Under the pieces are notes generated by a model that saw only the letters and a list, made by a program, of their open reading frames with translations, made no database searches and was not told the DNA's origin. Made by a program: the position numbers and the translations under genes. Shown piece after piece: positions 63,896-64,000 of a stretch of 64,000 bases of DNA (position 1 is its first letter; every line of letters starts with the position of its first letter). This stretch comes from an uncultured Alphaproteobacteria bacterium. Its GTDB lineage: Bacteria > Pseudomonadota > Alphaproteobacteria > RF32 > CAG-239. The stretch spans positions 267,095-331,094 of the forward strand of contig CALYAW010000001.1 in the NCBI GenBank assembly GCA_944393685.1, in the 5' to 3' direction.

Positions 63896-64000
63896 GTAAC
63901 AAGAAAACTACCGGCTAGGCCGATAGTTCCAAAGAGCTTACAGCTTTACAGATAAAAAACTCCTTTGCTAAAATAAAGTGACGGTCTGGCAACTGTCTAA
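63896..64000. other. Window-edge sequence, unassigned
   Basis: A strong hairpin AACTACCGGC-TAG-GCCGATAGTT lies at about 63907-63929. On the minus strand a frame is open from the edge to a TAG at 63915-63917 (28 codons, ending CKAVSSLELSA). It may be the end of a gene beyond the window or part of a repeat; I cannot tell. Confidence 0.3.

Overview
The window looks like chromosomal DNA of a low-GC alphaproteobacterium. The evidence is gene content and order: dnaA next to rpsT with an enoyl-CoA hydratase, mutM and a J-domain protein behind them; rpmH-rnpA-yidD-yidC-engB; ihfB-lapA; an ELM1-like (DUF1022) protein; and a GTTC-N7-GTTC LexA box of the alphaproteobacterial type. An rquA-type rhodoquinone gene, acyl-ACP thioesterases and the low-oxygen character of rhodoquinone suggest an anaerobic or gut-associated lineage; this placement is inference. 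Overlapping stop/start signals of the ATGA and TAATG kind are common and TGA is used as a stop, so the genetic code is standard.

Layout. 1-11 kb: 5' part of dnaA, rpsT, ech, mutM, two hypotheticals, a large PAS protein without a kinase module, tsaB, two TPR proteins and a degenerate EEP-like membrane protein. 11-24 kb: a Lon-like protease, a yejAB operon headed by a membrane protein, accA-rmuC, ihfB-lapA-accD, an AMP/thymidine-phosphorylase family enzyme and a Gfo/Idh/MocA oxidoreductase. 24-32 kb: dnaK and dnaJ, separated by a 1382-residue protein of unknown function with an internal tandem duplication. 32-35 kb: an exported tail-collar/zinc-ribbon protein behind a structured leader RNA, tRNA-Arg, and a lipoprotein. 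35-44 kb: rpsA, cmk, an rsmE/response regulator/Hpt/rquA run, an ELM1-like gene, small envelope proteins, a cbpA-like co-chaperone and a DUF1349 protein. 44-48 kb: the rpmH-to-engB operon and a second structured RNA with a small truncated ORF. 48-58 kb: mntP, tandem acyl-ACP thioesterases, an RNase-J-like hydrolase, a lytic transglycosylase, an N-formylglutamate amidohydrolase homologue, tRNA-Val, a LexA-box-controlled Y-family polymerase, and murI with an acetyltransferase and a phosphatase. 58-64 kb: gpsA, a MazG-type pyrophosphohydrolase, tRNA-Ser, an ECF sigma cassette with a CpxP/Spy-like protein, tRNA-Arg, an M20 peptidase and an SH3 protein.

The most interesting signal is a pair of minus-strand RNAs (about 32969-33160 and 47411-47660). 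Their sequences are largely different, but they share one architecture: a two-part closing stem, a 4-bp hairpin whose 10-nt loop makes an 8-bp pseudoknot with the 5' region, and an intrinsic terminator that overlaps the closing stem and lies 25-30 nt before a start codon. The helices covary between the copies. This looks like a previously unrecognised cis-acting RNA family. Other regulatory signals readable here are a shared heat-shock promoter at dnaK, dnaJ and cbpA (CTTGCWW-N14-MCCTAWAT), a LexA operator, and an ECF-type promoter.
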